This document shows, piece by piece, positions 28,267 to 36,794 of a DNA stretch of 64,000 nucleotides (position 1 is its first letter; each line of letters begins with the position of its first letter). A model generated the notes under the pieces. That model made no database searches, was not told the DNA's origin, and was given only the letters and a program-made list of their open reading frames with translations. Source of the stretch: Flavobacteriales bacterium (lineage in GTDB: Bacteria; Bacteroidota; Bacteroidia; NS11-12g; UBA9320); contig JACJZV010000002.1 of the NCBI GenBank assembly GCA_020635395.1, positions 186,001 to 250,000 on the forward strand. The letters are read 5' to 3'. A program made the translations under genes and the position numbers.

Positions 28267-28869
28267 CTACCAGCGAGAGGTGTCAAAACCCTCCTCATCC
28301 CAGTCTTGTTTAAACTTGCCATCCTTCTTGGGGGCTCCTCTAAAACCTTTGTTCTTATTTTTCCAATCGTCATCGTTTCTTCCATAACTATCACGACCAC
28401 CCGATTTCTTGTCAAATCTTGAGTTGTTGTCTCTTCGATTGTTGTCACGGTTGTCAAAACCTCTATCCCTATTGTTGTTGTTCCGATCGTAACCTCCGCT
28501 GTTTCTGTCAAAACCACCACCCGAGTTGTTATTATCAAACCGTCTCGGTCTATCTTGATTATTTCTAAAATTGTTGTTGGGTCGATTATTTCTATTTCCA
28601 TCAAAACGTTGTTGCGGTTTTCTGTCGCCCTTATCTTGAGCTTCAATAACCACAATAAGGTTTCCTTCAAACTCGGTGCTATTGAGTCCTTCAATAGCCT
28701 CTTTGGCTTCGGCATCGTTGCTCATTTCAACAAAGCCGAAACATTTAGATTTTCCAGTGTCTCTATCCATAATAACTTTGGTAGATTCAACCTGACCGAA
28801 CTGGCTAAACAACATCATCAAACCCTGATCATTTGTGTTGGGGTTGAGTTTTGTAACAAAAATTTTCAT
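28267..28869 (-). CDS. RRM RNA-binding protein with Asn/Arg/Gly/Asp-rich disordered tail
   Basis: Single RNA-recognition-motif protein, 200 residues. The RRM (~1-80) has RNP2 as MKIFVTKL and RNP1 as KCFGFVEM; the aromatic residues that stack on RNA are present. The remaining ~120 residues are low complexity (NNRPNNN, RRFDNNNSGGGF, GGYDRNNNNRDRGF, RGAPKKDGK), with scattered RG-like dipeptides. Short RRM proteins of this kind are common in Bacteroidota and are proposed to act as global RNA regulators or chaperones. A second minus-strand frame overlaps it (28257-28715), which is a shadow of the low-complexity codons. Convergent with mscS, 6 bp apart. Confidence 0.93.
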   Translation of the reverse strand: MKIFVTKLNPNTNDQGLMMLFSQFGQVESTKVIMDRDTGKSKCFGFVEMSNDAEAKEAIEGLNSTEFEGNLIVVIEAQDKGDRKPQQRFDGNRNNRPNNNFRNNQDRPRRFDNNNSGGGFDRNSGGYDRNNNNRDRGFDNRDNNRRDNNSRFDKKSGGRDSYGRNDDDWKNKNKGFRGAPKKDGKFKQDWDEEGFDTSRW

Positions 28870-29067
28870 TTATTAAAAAAAACTAAAAGAATTTACTTCG
28901 GGAGATTATTTGATTAAATATGTAGATATGTTATGTGTTTCACACAAAAAAATTTTCACGAAGTTACAGTTTTATTCCATACCTTTTGGCATAGTGGTCT
29001 AAATAATTTTTCACAACGTTCTGTTTGATGTGCATACTGTTAAAAAGGCCTTAATATTGCCTACAAA

Positions 29068-30021
29068 ATGAAAAACAGAATCACAGAATTATTCAACACA
29101 AAGTACCCAATAGTTCAGGCCGGAATGATTTGGTGCAGTGGTTGGAAGTTAGCCTTGGCTGCCAGTAATGCAGGATGTTTGGGTCTTTTGGGAGCAGGCA
29201 GCATGTATCCTGAGGTGTTGGAAGAACATATTGATAAAACAAAACGTTCTACCCAAAATCCTTTCGGGGTCAATGTGCCTCTTCTCTATCCGGACGTTGA
29301 AACCATTATGGAAATTATAATAAAAAAAGGAGTTGAAATTGTGTTTACATCAGCCGGCAACCCATCCATTTGGACACAAAAACTGAAAGAAGAAGGAATA
29401 AAAGTGGTGCACGTAGTGGCCAATACCAAATTTGCTCTAAAAGCCTTTGAGGCCGGGGTTGATGCAATAGTGGCAGAAGGTTTTGAGGCAGGAGGGCACA
29501 ATGGAAAAGAAGAAACAACTACCTTGTGTCTTATTCCGGACATTTCCAAAAAAATAACTATTCCTACCATTGCGGCTGGTGGCATTGGCAGCGGAAGAGC
29601 TATGGCTGCCGCCTTTGCATTGGGTGCTGAAGGTGTTCAAATAGGTAGCCGATTTGCCGCATGTCAAGAATCGAGTGCACACGAAAATTTTAAAAATGCC
29701 ATACGCACGGCAAAAGAGGGAGATACCAAATTGATGCTTAAAGATATTGTTCCGGTAAGGTTGCTCCGAAATAAGTTTTTTTATGACTTAGAAGTGGCCT
29801 ATGATAATTGTGCCACGAAAGAAGAAAAATTGAACTTGTTAGGAAGAGCAAGAGCAAAACAAGGTATGTTTTTGGGCGATTTGGATGAAGGCGAATTGGA
29901 AATTGGGCAAGTAAGCAGCATGATAAACCGTCCTGAAACCGCAGCAGATATTGTTTCTGAAGTGATTAGGGAATACAATGAAACATTGGTTAAAATGTCA
30001 ACCAACGTAATGCCAATCTAA
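29068..30021 (+). CDS. NAD(P)H-dependent flavin oxidoreductase (nitronate monooxygenase family)
   Basis: FMN-dependent TIM-barrel enzyme of the 2-nitropropane dioxygenase/FabK group, 317 residues. Motifs: PIVQAGMIW at the N-terminus, NPFGVNVPLL, VAEGFEAGGHNG (FMN phosphate and catalytic His region), AAGGIGSGRAMAAAFALGAEGVQIGSRF (phosphate-binding loop). Members oxidise nitronates or act as enoyl-ACP reductases; nothing local decides between them, since there are no fatty-acid genes nearby. The next gene begins at the very next base, so the M16 peptidase is co-transcribed. Confidence 0.92.
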   Translation: MKNRITELFNTKYPIVQAGMIWCSGWKLALAASNAGCLGLLGAGSMYPEVLEEHIDKTKRSTQNPFGVNVPLLYPDVETIMEIIIKKGVEIVFTSAGNPSIWTQKLKEEGIKVVHVVANTKFALKAFEAGVDAIVAEGFEAGGHNGKEETTTLCLIPDISKKITIPTIAAGGIGSGRAMAAAFALGAEGVQIGSRFAACQESSAHENFKNAIRTAKEGDTKLMLKDIVPVRLLRNKFFYDLEVAYDNCATKEEKLNLLGRARAKQGMFLGDLDEGELEIGQVSSMINRPETAADIVSEVIREYNETLVKMSTNVMPI

Positions 30022-31257
30022 ATGGAATACAAAATACACACATTTGAGAATGGCCTGCGTTTGGTTTTCAAACAAAGCTATAACACGCAAATAGCACATT
30101 GCGGATATTTTATTAATGCCGGCTCTCGAGATGAAACTGAAGACCAAATTGGGCTTGCACACCTGCTTGAACACATGCTTTTTAAAGGCACCAAAAAGCG
30201 AAATACCAACCAAGTGTTGAATAGGCTTGAAGTAGTGGGTGGCGACATGAATGCCTTTACAACTAAGGATAAAACGGTTATTCATGCCAGTGTGGTAAAA
30301 GATCATTTTAACCGAGCAATCGAACTTTTGACTGATGTTACCTTTAATAGTAGCTTTCCGGAAAAGGAATTAGAAAAAGAAAAAAAGGTAATATATGAGG
30401 AAATTGAGATGTACCTTGATTCTCCCGATGAAAGGATATTCGATGAGTTTCAAGAATTGTTTTACCCCAATCATCCGTTGGGCAACAATATTTTGGGCAG
30501 CAAAGACACGGTTTCTTCCTTTTCTTCAAAAGATTTGTCGAAATTTATTAGTCAACGCTACTTTTCGAATGAGATTTTGCTGGTTGTGGTTGCTCCAATT
30601 TCATTTGACAAAGCAGTTAAAGTTTGTGAAAAACATTTGTCTTTATTAGAAATTCCTCTCGGAAAAATAAATCGAGAACCTCCCACCGATTTCAAAACTT
30701 TTGACAAGATTGATGAAAATGGATTTGGCCAGGCTCACACCTTAATTGGTTGCAACGCTTACCCTTTAAACCACCCTAATAGACCTGCATTGATGCTATT
30801 GAGCAACATTTTGGGAGGGCCAGGACTTAACTCCATTTTAAACCTAAAACTCCGCGAAAAGCATGCATATACGTATGGCGTTGATTGTGGCTATCAAGCC
30901 TTGACGGATTCGGGCTTTTTAACCATCTATTTTGGTACCGATAAAAGAAACGTAAATAGGGCTCGCAAAGCTGTTTTGAAGGAGTTAGAACATTTGCGAA
31001 ACACCACCATGAAAGAATCTCTGCTAAAGAAATATAAAACGCAGTTTAAGGGTCAGCTAATAATGGCCGAAGAAAGCAACAGCAGTATGATGTTTGTAAT
31101 TGGAAGAAGCCTTCTTGACCTCGGCTTTGTAGATTCTTTAGCCACTGTTATTGAAAACATTGATCAAATAACGGCAGATCAACTGCGTTTGGTAGCAAAT
31201 GAACTTTTTGCTCCTGAAAAACTAAATTTTTTGACCTACCTGCCCAAAAGTAATTAA
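30022..31257 (+). CDS. M16-family zinc peptidase (insulinase/MPP-like)
   Basis: Zinc endopeptidase with the inverted HxxEH motif: HLLEHMLFKGT (~50-60), and a downstream Glu in EEIEMYLDSPDE as the third ligand. The 411 residues comprise two M16 half-domains: the active N-terminal half and an inactive C-terminal half (LGGPGLNSILNLKLREKHAYTYGV with the R/Y pair). No signal peptide is seen, so it is probably cytoplasmic. It starts directly after the flavin oxidoreductase stop. Its TAA stop shares a TTAA tetramer with the stop of the convergent bamA, so no intergenic DNA separates them. Confidence 0.94.
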   Translation: MEYKIHTFENGLRLVFKQSYNTQIAHCGYFINAGSRDETEDQIGLAHLLEHMLFKGTKKRNTNQVLNRLEVVGGDMNAFTTKDKTVIHASVVKDHFNRAIELLTDVTFNSSFPEKELEKEKKVIYEEIEMYLDSPDERIFDEFQELFYPNHPLGNNILGSKDTVSSFSSKDLSKFISQRYFSNEILLVVVAPISFDKAVKVCEKHLSLLEIPLGKINREPPTDFKTFDKIDENGFGQAHTLIGCNAYPLNHPNRPALMLLSNILGGPGLNSILNLKLREKHAYTYGVDCGYQALTDSGFLTIYFGTDKRNVNRARKAVLKELEHLRNTTMKESLLKKYKTQFKGQLIMAEESNSSMMFVIGRSLLDLGFVDSLATVIENIDQITADQLRLVANELFAPEKLNFLTYLPKSN

Positions 31258-33761
31258 AACCAAGTGCCTATTGAAAAGTTGAGCTGCCATCTATTTGTGT
31301 TGAAGCCATAACCATAGTCAACCTGCATTTTTCCTAATGCCCCAACAAATAATCTCATACCTGCCCCTGCTGCGTTGTACATATTAAAAGGATTGTACTC
31401 CCGTACGTGATTCCATGTGTTTCCTCCTTCATAATATACATAAGGCAAAAGCATAGCTGCCGGACTGGTTGCGGCAGGATAGCGAAGCTCTAATGAGAAT
31501 TTGCTGTACAGTGGGTCGGCATCTTGACCATTTATTGGGTCAGAAACCCTTCCATTGTCATATCCTTTTTGAGGTATAATTTCGGTGCCATATACTGTCC
31601 AGTTTCCAAAACCGGACCCCCCTACTTTAAATTGCTCAAACGGAGAGTAGCCAACCTTTTTGTTGTAAATGCCAATAATGCCCGTTTCAAAATGAGGCAC
31701 CAACACGAATTTGCTGAACGTACCCAGATACCAAGTAGCATTAAATTTCCACTTGTTGTACTCAATCCATTTATACCTTTCACTAAATGGGAGTGTGCTA
31801 AAATCTCTGTCATCGCCAAATAAGTTGTTTATGGCAGTATGTGGCAGCGTAGCCTGCACAGAAAGCACAAACTCCGAACCGGAACGCGGAAAAAACATAT
31901 CAGACGAAGAGTTTCGAGCCAGAATAGTGTTCCATGACAAACTGTTTGAAATTCCGTTTTTAAAACCAATTTCTGCAGCTCCATAATTACTCCAGTTTTC
32001 CAGTTTATATTTCTGATAATTCAACGAATTGCTCAGCGTAAAAAAGTCATCGGGCCATTTAAGCAATTTGCCATAAAGAACCGATATTCCGGTTGTGTGC
32101 AATCGTTGCTGACTTGGGTCGTTCTTAACCAAATAATTGTTCTGATAGGTTTGACGCGAATAGTATGCACTCAAGGTTAATGAGTTGGGCTTTTTGCCCC
32201 CAAACCACGGCTCAGTAAATGAAAAATTATACGATTGAAATGGCAAACCATTGGCTTGTGCCCGCAGTGTTAATTGTTGGCCATCACCCGTAGGAATGGG
32301 GTCGAACTGCCCTTTAAACATTTTTCTTGTTGAGAAATTATTAAGTTTAAGCCCAATAGTACCCACAATACCAAAGCCACCGCCAAAACCACCACTGGCT
32401 TCCACTTGGTCGCTCGATCTTTCTTCTACTTTATATTCCAAATCTACTGTTCCGTTTGCCGGATTTGGTATAGGATTCACATCCAACGTTTCTTGGTTAA
32501 AATAGGGCAAATTGGCCAACTCTCGCATAGAACGTTGAATGTCACTTCGGCTAAATTTTGCCCCAGGCAATGTTCTCAAATTTCGGCGTATTACAAAATC
32601 GCTGGTTTTGGTATTTCCTATTATTCTAACCTCATTTATAACAGCCTGCTTGCCTTCGTATATCCTAATTTCTAAATCAATACTATCATTTTCAACCCGA
32701 GTCTCTACCGGAACAATGTTAAAAAACAAATATCCATCGTCCATGTATTTGCTCGATACATCCACCCCAACCGGATTCATAAACAACCTCGTTTCTAACT
32801 TTGATTGATTAAATATTTCGCCCTTTTCTATTCCTAAAATTGAATCTAACCGACCGGTGGTGTATTTGGTATTACCCGTCCAACTTATGTTTCGGAAATA
32901 ATATTTCTTACCCTCATCAACCGTTATTTTGATATTGACTTTATTGGGTCGAACCGCATATATCGAATCTTTTACCAATTTAGCATCTCTGTATCCTTTT
33001 GATTGATAAACATCTATAATGTTTTTCTTCTCAATGTTGTAATCCTTCTTCACAAGTTTGCTGGAGGCAAATGGATTTATTTTTCCTTTGGTTTGCTTGG
33101 GCTTAATCACACGTTTCAACTTCTTTGCTCCCACGCTGTCATTGCCAACAAACAGAACTTCCCGCACTTTGACCTTTCTTCCCTTTTTTATATCTATACG
33201 CAAATACTGGAGGTTGGTACTTCCGGTATCTGCAATGCGAGAAATGTCAATTTTTGCATTATAAAATCCTTTATCGAAAAAATATTTTTCTACTTCGCTG
33301 CGGGTTTTCTCCACCAAATTTTCCGTAATAATTTGACCTTTTCTTAACGAAATTTCGTCTCTCACGTTTTTTGTTTCGGTTTTGCCCAACCCACGAATGG
33401 AATATTTAGAAAGTCGTGGCCTTTCTTGAACTAAAATATGAAGGTAAATTGTATCAGCAACAACCTTTCTAATTTGAAGTTCAACGTTTGAATAGATTTG
33501 CTGAGCCCACAATTTCTCAACGGCTTTACTCATTTCATCTCCTGGAATTTTAATTTTTTCTACCGAAAGCAGGCCAGAAATGTGTGCCAAAATTTGGGTG
33601 CTATACGATTGGCTTCCTTCCGAGCTTATACCCCCAATTATATACTCCTTTGGATGAGTATAGTCATAGCCAACCAATTTGTTTTTATCTATCTGCGAGA
33701 ATACGGTTGTGTGCATACAAAGCACAGACAACAAGGATATTATTAGTTGTTTCTTATACAT
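31254..33761 (-). CDS. bamA: Outer-membrane protein assembly factor BamA
   Basis: Essential barrel that inserts beta-barrel proteins into the outer membrane. From ATG 33761 it has 835 residues: signal peptide (ending TVFSQ), POTRA domains to ~430 (for example KGRKVKVREVLFVGN, and EGKQAVINEVRIIGNTKTSDFVIRR), then a 16-strand-type barrel with SFTEPWFGGKKPNSL and a terminal strand ending in Phe (LNFSIGTWF). An in-frame upstream extension to 33788 adds nine residues but lies within uppS. The gene overlaps uppS by 8 bp. In many relatives an OmpH/Skp chaperone gene follows bamA; here a convergent M16 gene does. Confidence 0.95.
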   Translation of the reverse strand: MYKKQLIISLLSVLCMHTTVFSQIDKNKLVGYDYTHPKEYIIGGISSEGSQSYSTQILAHISGLLSVEKIKIPGDEMSKAVEKLWAQQIYSNVELQIRKVVADTIYLHILVQERPRLSKYSIRGLGKTETKNVRDEISLRKGQIITENLVEKTRSEVEKYFFDKGFYNAKIDISRIADTGSTNLQYLRIDIKKGRKVKVREVLFVGNDSVGAKKLKRVIKPKQTKGKINPFASSKLVKKDYNIEKKNIIDVYQSKGYRDAKLVKDSIYAVRPNKVNIKITVDEGKKYYFRNISWTGNTKYTTGRLDSILGIEKGEIFNQSKLETRLFMNPVGVDVSSKYMDDGYLFFNIVPVETRVENDSIDLEIRIYEGKQAVINEVRIIGNTKTSDFVIRRNLRTLPGAKFSRSDIQRSMRELANLPYFNQETLDVNPIPNPANGTVDLEYKVEERSSDQVEASGGFGGGFGIVGTIGLKLNNFSTRKMFKGQFDPIPTGDGQQLTLRAQANGLPFQSYNFSFTEPWFGGKKPNSLTLSAYYSRQTYQNNYLVKNDPSQQRLHTTGISVLYGKLLKWPDDFFTLSNSLNYQKYKLENWSNYGAAEIGFKNGISNSLSWNTILARNSSSDMFFPRSGSEFVLSVQATLPHTAINNLFGDDRDFSTLPFSERYKWIEYNKWKFNATWYLGTFSKFVLVPHFETGIIGIYNKKVGYSPFEQFKVGGSGFGNWTVYGTEIIPQKGYDNGRVSDPINGQDADPLYSKFSLELRYPAATSPAAMLLPYVYYEGGNTWNHVREYNPFNMYNAAGAGMRLFVGALGKMQVDYGYGFNTNRWQLNFSIGTWF

Positions 33762-34500
33762 TAGCAATTTGTTCTCCGGTTTTTCCAAATCTTCTTTCTC
33801 TTTTTTGATAATTCATGATAGCCTCATACAAATGTTCTTTTCTAAAGTCGGGCCACAAAACATCGGTAAAATAAAACTCTGTATAGGCCATTTCCCAAAG
33901 CAGAAAATTACTAATTCGATGCTCGCCACTGGTTCGTATCATTAAATCAGGGTCAGGTATTCCAGCGGTAGATAGTTTTGAAGAAATGTATTCTTCTGTT
34001 ATCTCCTCTTGGGTTAATAATTGTTCTCTCAACTCATTGGCCATTTGTTTACAAGCCAAAGTCATATCTCTTTTAGCACTATAGCTTAGAGCCAAAATGA
34101 GAGTCATACCATTGTTGTTTTTGGTGGATTCGATGGCTTCTTCCAACTCATTGATACACTCTTTGGGCAAGCTGTATTTATCTCCTATAGTGCCAAGTCG
34201 GATATTGTTTTTCATCAAAGTTTTGGTTTCCTTTTTTATTGTTTTAACCAAAAGAGTCATCAATGCATCCACTTCCAGTTTTGGTCTATTCCAATTTTCG
34301 GTGCTAAAAGCATAGAGTGTAAGATATTTAACTCCTATTTCGGCACATCCCTCCGAAATTTCTCTTACCGATTCTACACCATGCTGATGTCCGAAAATTC
34401 TAAACTTTCCTTGTTGTTTCGCCCACCTGCCGTTTCCATCCATTATAACAGCAATGTGCTTTGGAATTTGATGCTTTAAAATTTCCTCTTTTAGAGTCAT
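33754..34500 (-). CDS. uppS: Isoprenyl (undecaprenyl diphosphate) synthase
   Basis: Cis-prenyltransferase making the C55 lipid carrier for peptidoglycan and surface glycans. The 248 residues hold all conserved regions: IAVIMDGNGRWAKQQG (catalytic Asp), HQHGVESVREI, LTLYAFSTENWNRP, DLMIRTSGEHRISNFLLWEMAYTEFYF, and the end motif ALLWPDFR-like DVLWPDFRKEHLYEAI. It begins 3 bp after the second DUF6089 gene and overlaps bamA by 8 bp, the usual order in Bacteroidota. Confidence 0.97.
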   Translation of the reverse strand: MTLKEEILKHQIPKHIAVIMDGNGRWAKQQGKFRIFGHQHGVESVREISEGCAEIGVKYLTLYAFSTENWNRPKLEVDALMTLLVKTIKKETKTLMKNNIRLGTIGDKYSLPKECINELEEAIESTKNNNGMTLILALSYSAKRDMTLACKQMANELREQLLTQEEITEEYISSKLSTAGIPDPDLMIRTSGEHRISNFLLWEMAYTEFYFTDVLWPDFRKEHLYEAIMNYQKRERRFGKTGEQIANV

Positions 34501-34503
34501 GCT

Positions 34504-35334
34504 TTACTTCCAGTTTATCGGTTTTTTATATTTTGGCCAACATCGAATTGGTGTAAGTCTGTATGCCACCGTGACACCGGCCGTAAAATAAAAATCCTTT
34601 ATAGAAGGGTCACCGCGTTCATCTCCGGCTTTTGATAAAGGCTCACCTACCCCATTTGCCTCCCAACTTCGGTCAGAAAGTTGGGCACTAAGAGTTCCAT
34701 TATTGGCGGCTTGTGTTTTTAGGTCTGGATACAACGTACTCACATCATCCAAATAATCTGTGAACGTTTTTCTCCAAAGCACTTCAAAACCCACCACAAG
34801 GTTTTTGTTGAGGTTATATTTTACTCCACCACCAAAAGGTATAGCCAATTGCAACAGTCCGTATTCTGTTTTGCTTGATTGCCCCTCGGTTCTTAATGAT
34901 CTAAGCTGATATTTTTCATCACGAAAAATGGCATAAGGGCTGTGCCTGAACACCGCAATTCCCAACGTGGCATACGAAGTAAAATTTTTGCTTAAAACCT
35001 GCGACCCAAAAGGCAAGAAATTAAATTCAAGTGCATTGTTAATTTCCCAAATATTGGATTCAAAACTCAAATTGCGGATGGCCATTTCTTTAAAGTTGGC
35101 ATCGTTTCCGCTTATTTTTCCATACACAATAGAAGGGCGATAGGACCAATAAGGGTTAAAGTTATACCTCATTAGAATACCTCCTGAAAAATGGGTTTCT
35201 TTTGGAACTATTTGATAGGCCAAATCTCCATGATAATTGCTCGCTCCCAACATTCCGCCAAACTCCCAAAACTGGGCATTTGTTTGAATACCTGCGAGTA
35301 AAATCATCCCAACCAAAAAAAACTTTTTGCTCAT
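34504..35334 (-). CDS. DUF6089-family outer-membrane protein (second paralogue)
   Basis: Predicted small outer-membrane beta-barrel of unknown function. From ATG 35334 (MSKKFFLVG) the 276 residues begin with a signal peptide ending TNAQ, followed by FGGMLGASNYHGDL, an alternating-strand body, and the family stretch RKTFTDYLDDVSTLYP, ending with VTVAYRLTP. An upstream in-frame extension to 35373 would precede the signal peptide and is less likely. It is clearly a paralogue of the gene just upstream (shared G..NY.GDL, FTDYLDDVS, SDRS, YRL). Placement before uppS-bamA suggests a role at the outer membrane; that is inference. Confidence 0.87.
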   Translation of the reverse strand: MSKKFFLVGMILLAGIQTNAQFWEFGGMLGASNYHGDLAYQIVPKETHFSGGILMRYNFNPYWSYRPSIVYGKISGNDANFKEMAIRNLSFESNIWEINNALEFNFLPFGSQVLSKNFTSYATLGIAVFRHSPYAIFRDEKYQLRSLRTEGQSSKTEYGLLQLAIPFGGGVKYNLNKNLVVGFEVLWRKTFTDYLDDVSTLYPDLKTQAANNGTLSAQLSDRSWEANGVGEPLSKAGDERGDPSIKDFYFTAGVTVAYRLTPIRCWPKYKKPINWK

Positions 35335-35414
35335 TTTTGGATATATACGGACAAGGGCAAGAATTTGTTTCACTTTACTTTTACTTTCTAACTAAATTTT
35401 TTTTATCAGAAATA

Positions 35415-36329
35415 TTATCTGAATGCAGGACACACATCATCTGATTTCATGAGCCGATAGGTAAGGGTAATTCCAAAAATATTATACATATCAATTTTAG
35501 AATTATCACCCCTTGCAGAAAATGCCGGATTTTGGCTTGGGCTTCTATCGCTCATTGCTTTGCTCATTGCCCCAAAAGAAGATTCGAGGAAAACAAGTTC
35601 TTTGTAATCACCACTCACATCATCTAAATAATCCGTAAAAGTGATTCGTGTTGAATATTCTAAACCAAAAGTCCAACTTTGGGTAAGTTTAAACTTAACA
35701 CCTAAGCCCACCGGAATGGCAAATTGAGTTAAAGAATATCTTTTTAAGTCATTGTATTCTGTTGTTTCTTGTCCTTCGGTGCTCAATGGTTGTAATTCTA
35801 CCCAGTCTCCATCTCTATCTGCCAAGGTTTCGTAGCTGTTGTCATTTGGTAGGTTTTGCCAAGATGTTGGTTCGTAAAAAAACTGGGCTCTTGGGTTGAA
35901 CTTAAATACCGAAATGCCACCCATCACATAAGGAACCACTCCCCGCTCAGCCTTTGGCTCTAAGGTGTTCAGGTTAATTTCAAATGCACCATGAAAATCC
36001 CATAGGTCACTTTCAAAATGTAAATTTCTAAAAGCCCGATTCTCATCATTGCCATACCACGAGTCATATCCGGATATTTTCCCGTAATTGGCACCTACCC
36101 GAAACGTAAAACGCTGAACAGGTGTGTAACGAACAAGCAACCCATAGTTTGCATGTATTCCTTTCGACTCAAAATATTTATTGGTTAAATCTCCGGTGTA
36201 ATTATCACCTCCCAGCATAAAGCCAAAATCTAACCCGCTTTTTCTAATTCTTTGCTGTGCATCGGCTTGAGAGGAAAACAACATCGCCCCAATCAAACCT
36301 GTCACAAATACTAACTTCTTTACTATCAT
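35415..36329 (-). CDS. DUF6089-family outer-membrane protein (first paralogue)
   Basis: Predicted outer-membrane barrel, 304 residues from ATG 36329 (MIVKKLVFVTG); the frame extends to 36356 but that overlaps the promoter box. A signal peptide ends SQADAQ. The mature part starts with LDFGFMLGGDNYTGDL and contains STRITFTDYLDDVSGDY and a terminal ITLTYRLMK. It differs from its downstream paralogue by a longer central loop (YEPTSWQNLPNDNSYE). A strong promoter (36354-36384) suggests that it heads a DUF6089-DUF6089-uppS-bamA transcript. Confidence 0.87.
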   Translation of the reverse strand: MIVKKLVFVTGLIGAMLFSSQADAQQRIRKSGLDFGFMLGGDNYTGDLTNKYFESKGIHANYGLLVRYTPVQRFTFRVGANYGKISGYDSWYGNDENRAFRNLHFESDLWDFHGAFEINLNTLEPKAERGVVPYVMGGISVFKFNPRAQFFYEPTSWQNLPNDNSYETLADRDGDWVELQPLSTEGQETTEYNDLKRYSLTQFAIPVGLGVKFKLTQSWTFGLEYSTRITFTDYLDDVSGDYKELVFLESSFGAMSKAMSDRSPSQNPAFSARGDNSKIDMYNIFGITLTYRLMKSDDVCPAFR

Positions 36330-36353
36330 TTTTCTAAATCTAAGAAGAACCAA

Positions 36354-36384
36354 CAAAGCTATTTTAAATAGCCCTAATTAGCAA
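36354..36384 (-). promoter_or_regulatory. Promoter of the DUF6089-uppS-bamA transcript, with palindrome
   Basis: On the minus strand, TTGC (36381-36384), 19 bp, then TAGCTTTG (36354-36361): an exact TAnnTTTG -7 box at the expected spacing from a TTG-type -33 box. The ATG lies 25 bp downstream. A 15-bp inverted repeat (GCTATTT-T-AAATAGC, 36358-36372) overlaps the -7 box and could be a repressor site. Confidence 0.6.
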
Positions 36385-36425
36385 GAATAATATGGTATTT
36401 TACAAACGTTGAACAACAGTTTATG

Positions 36426-36794
36426 TTATTTTCCGCTGGAAAAAAGATTTTTATACTCCTCTTCATCAAAACCTACCGCAATGATTTTGCCATCTATTTC
36501 CAACACTGGTCTCTTTACAATCGAGCTATTTTGTGAAGCTATTTGAGGAGCCAATTTATCGTCGTTTAGATTGATTTTATCTGATTCACTTAGGCTTCTA
36601 AAGGTTGTACTTTTTCTGTTTATAAGTGTTTGATTGGGCATATAATTCAGCCAATCAACAATTGTTTCCGTCTCCAATCCATCCTTTTTAAAATCGTGAA
36701 ATTGAAATGGGATACTCTTATTTTCGAGCCAAACACTAGCCTTTTTTACCGTATCGCAATTTGGAATGCCATAAAGTTTAACTTTTGTTACCAT
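36426..36794 (-). CDS. ArsC/Spx-family reductase-like protein (YffB type)
   Basis: Thioredoxin-fold protein of 122 residues. The N-terminal KLYGIPNCDTVKKASVWL has the single redox Cys with the CDTVKKA signature of the YffB/Spx-like group rather than true arsenate reductase. LKRPV-like VKRPVLEIDGKIIAVGF follows, the conserved R-P segment. The substrate is unknown for this subgroup; it is thought to be a glutathione- or thiol-dependent reductase. It begins at the base after the NAD kinase stop, so it is the last gene of the CBS-OMP-nadK-arsC run; a gap of ~65 bp with its own promoter follows. Confidence 0.9.
   Translation of the reverse strand: MVTKVKLYGIPNCDTVKKASVWLENKSIPFQFHDFKKDGLETETIVDWLNYMPNQTLINRKSTTFRSLSESDKINLNDDKLAPQIASQNSSIVKRPVLEIDGKIIAVGFDEEEYKNLFSSGK

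Noticed and set aside
28257..28715. 152-codon minus-strand frame rich in Ile/Thr/Glu overlapping the RRM gene
   Set aside because: It is a frame-shifted reading of the low-complexity tail (biased codons) and lacks any domain; the RRM frame explains the region.
35415..36356. Longer start for the first DUF6089 gene at 36356
   Set aside because: It would place the start inside the -7 promoter box and ahead of the signal peptide; ATG 36329 fits both.
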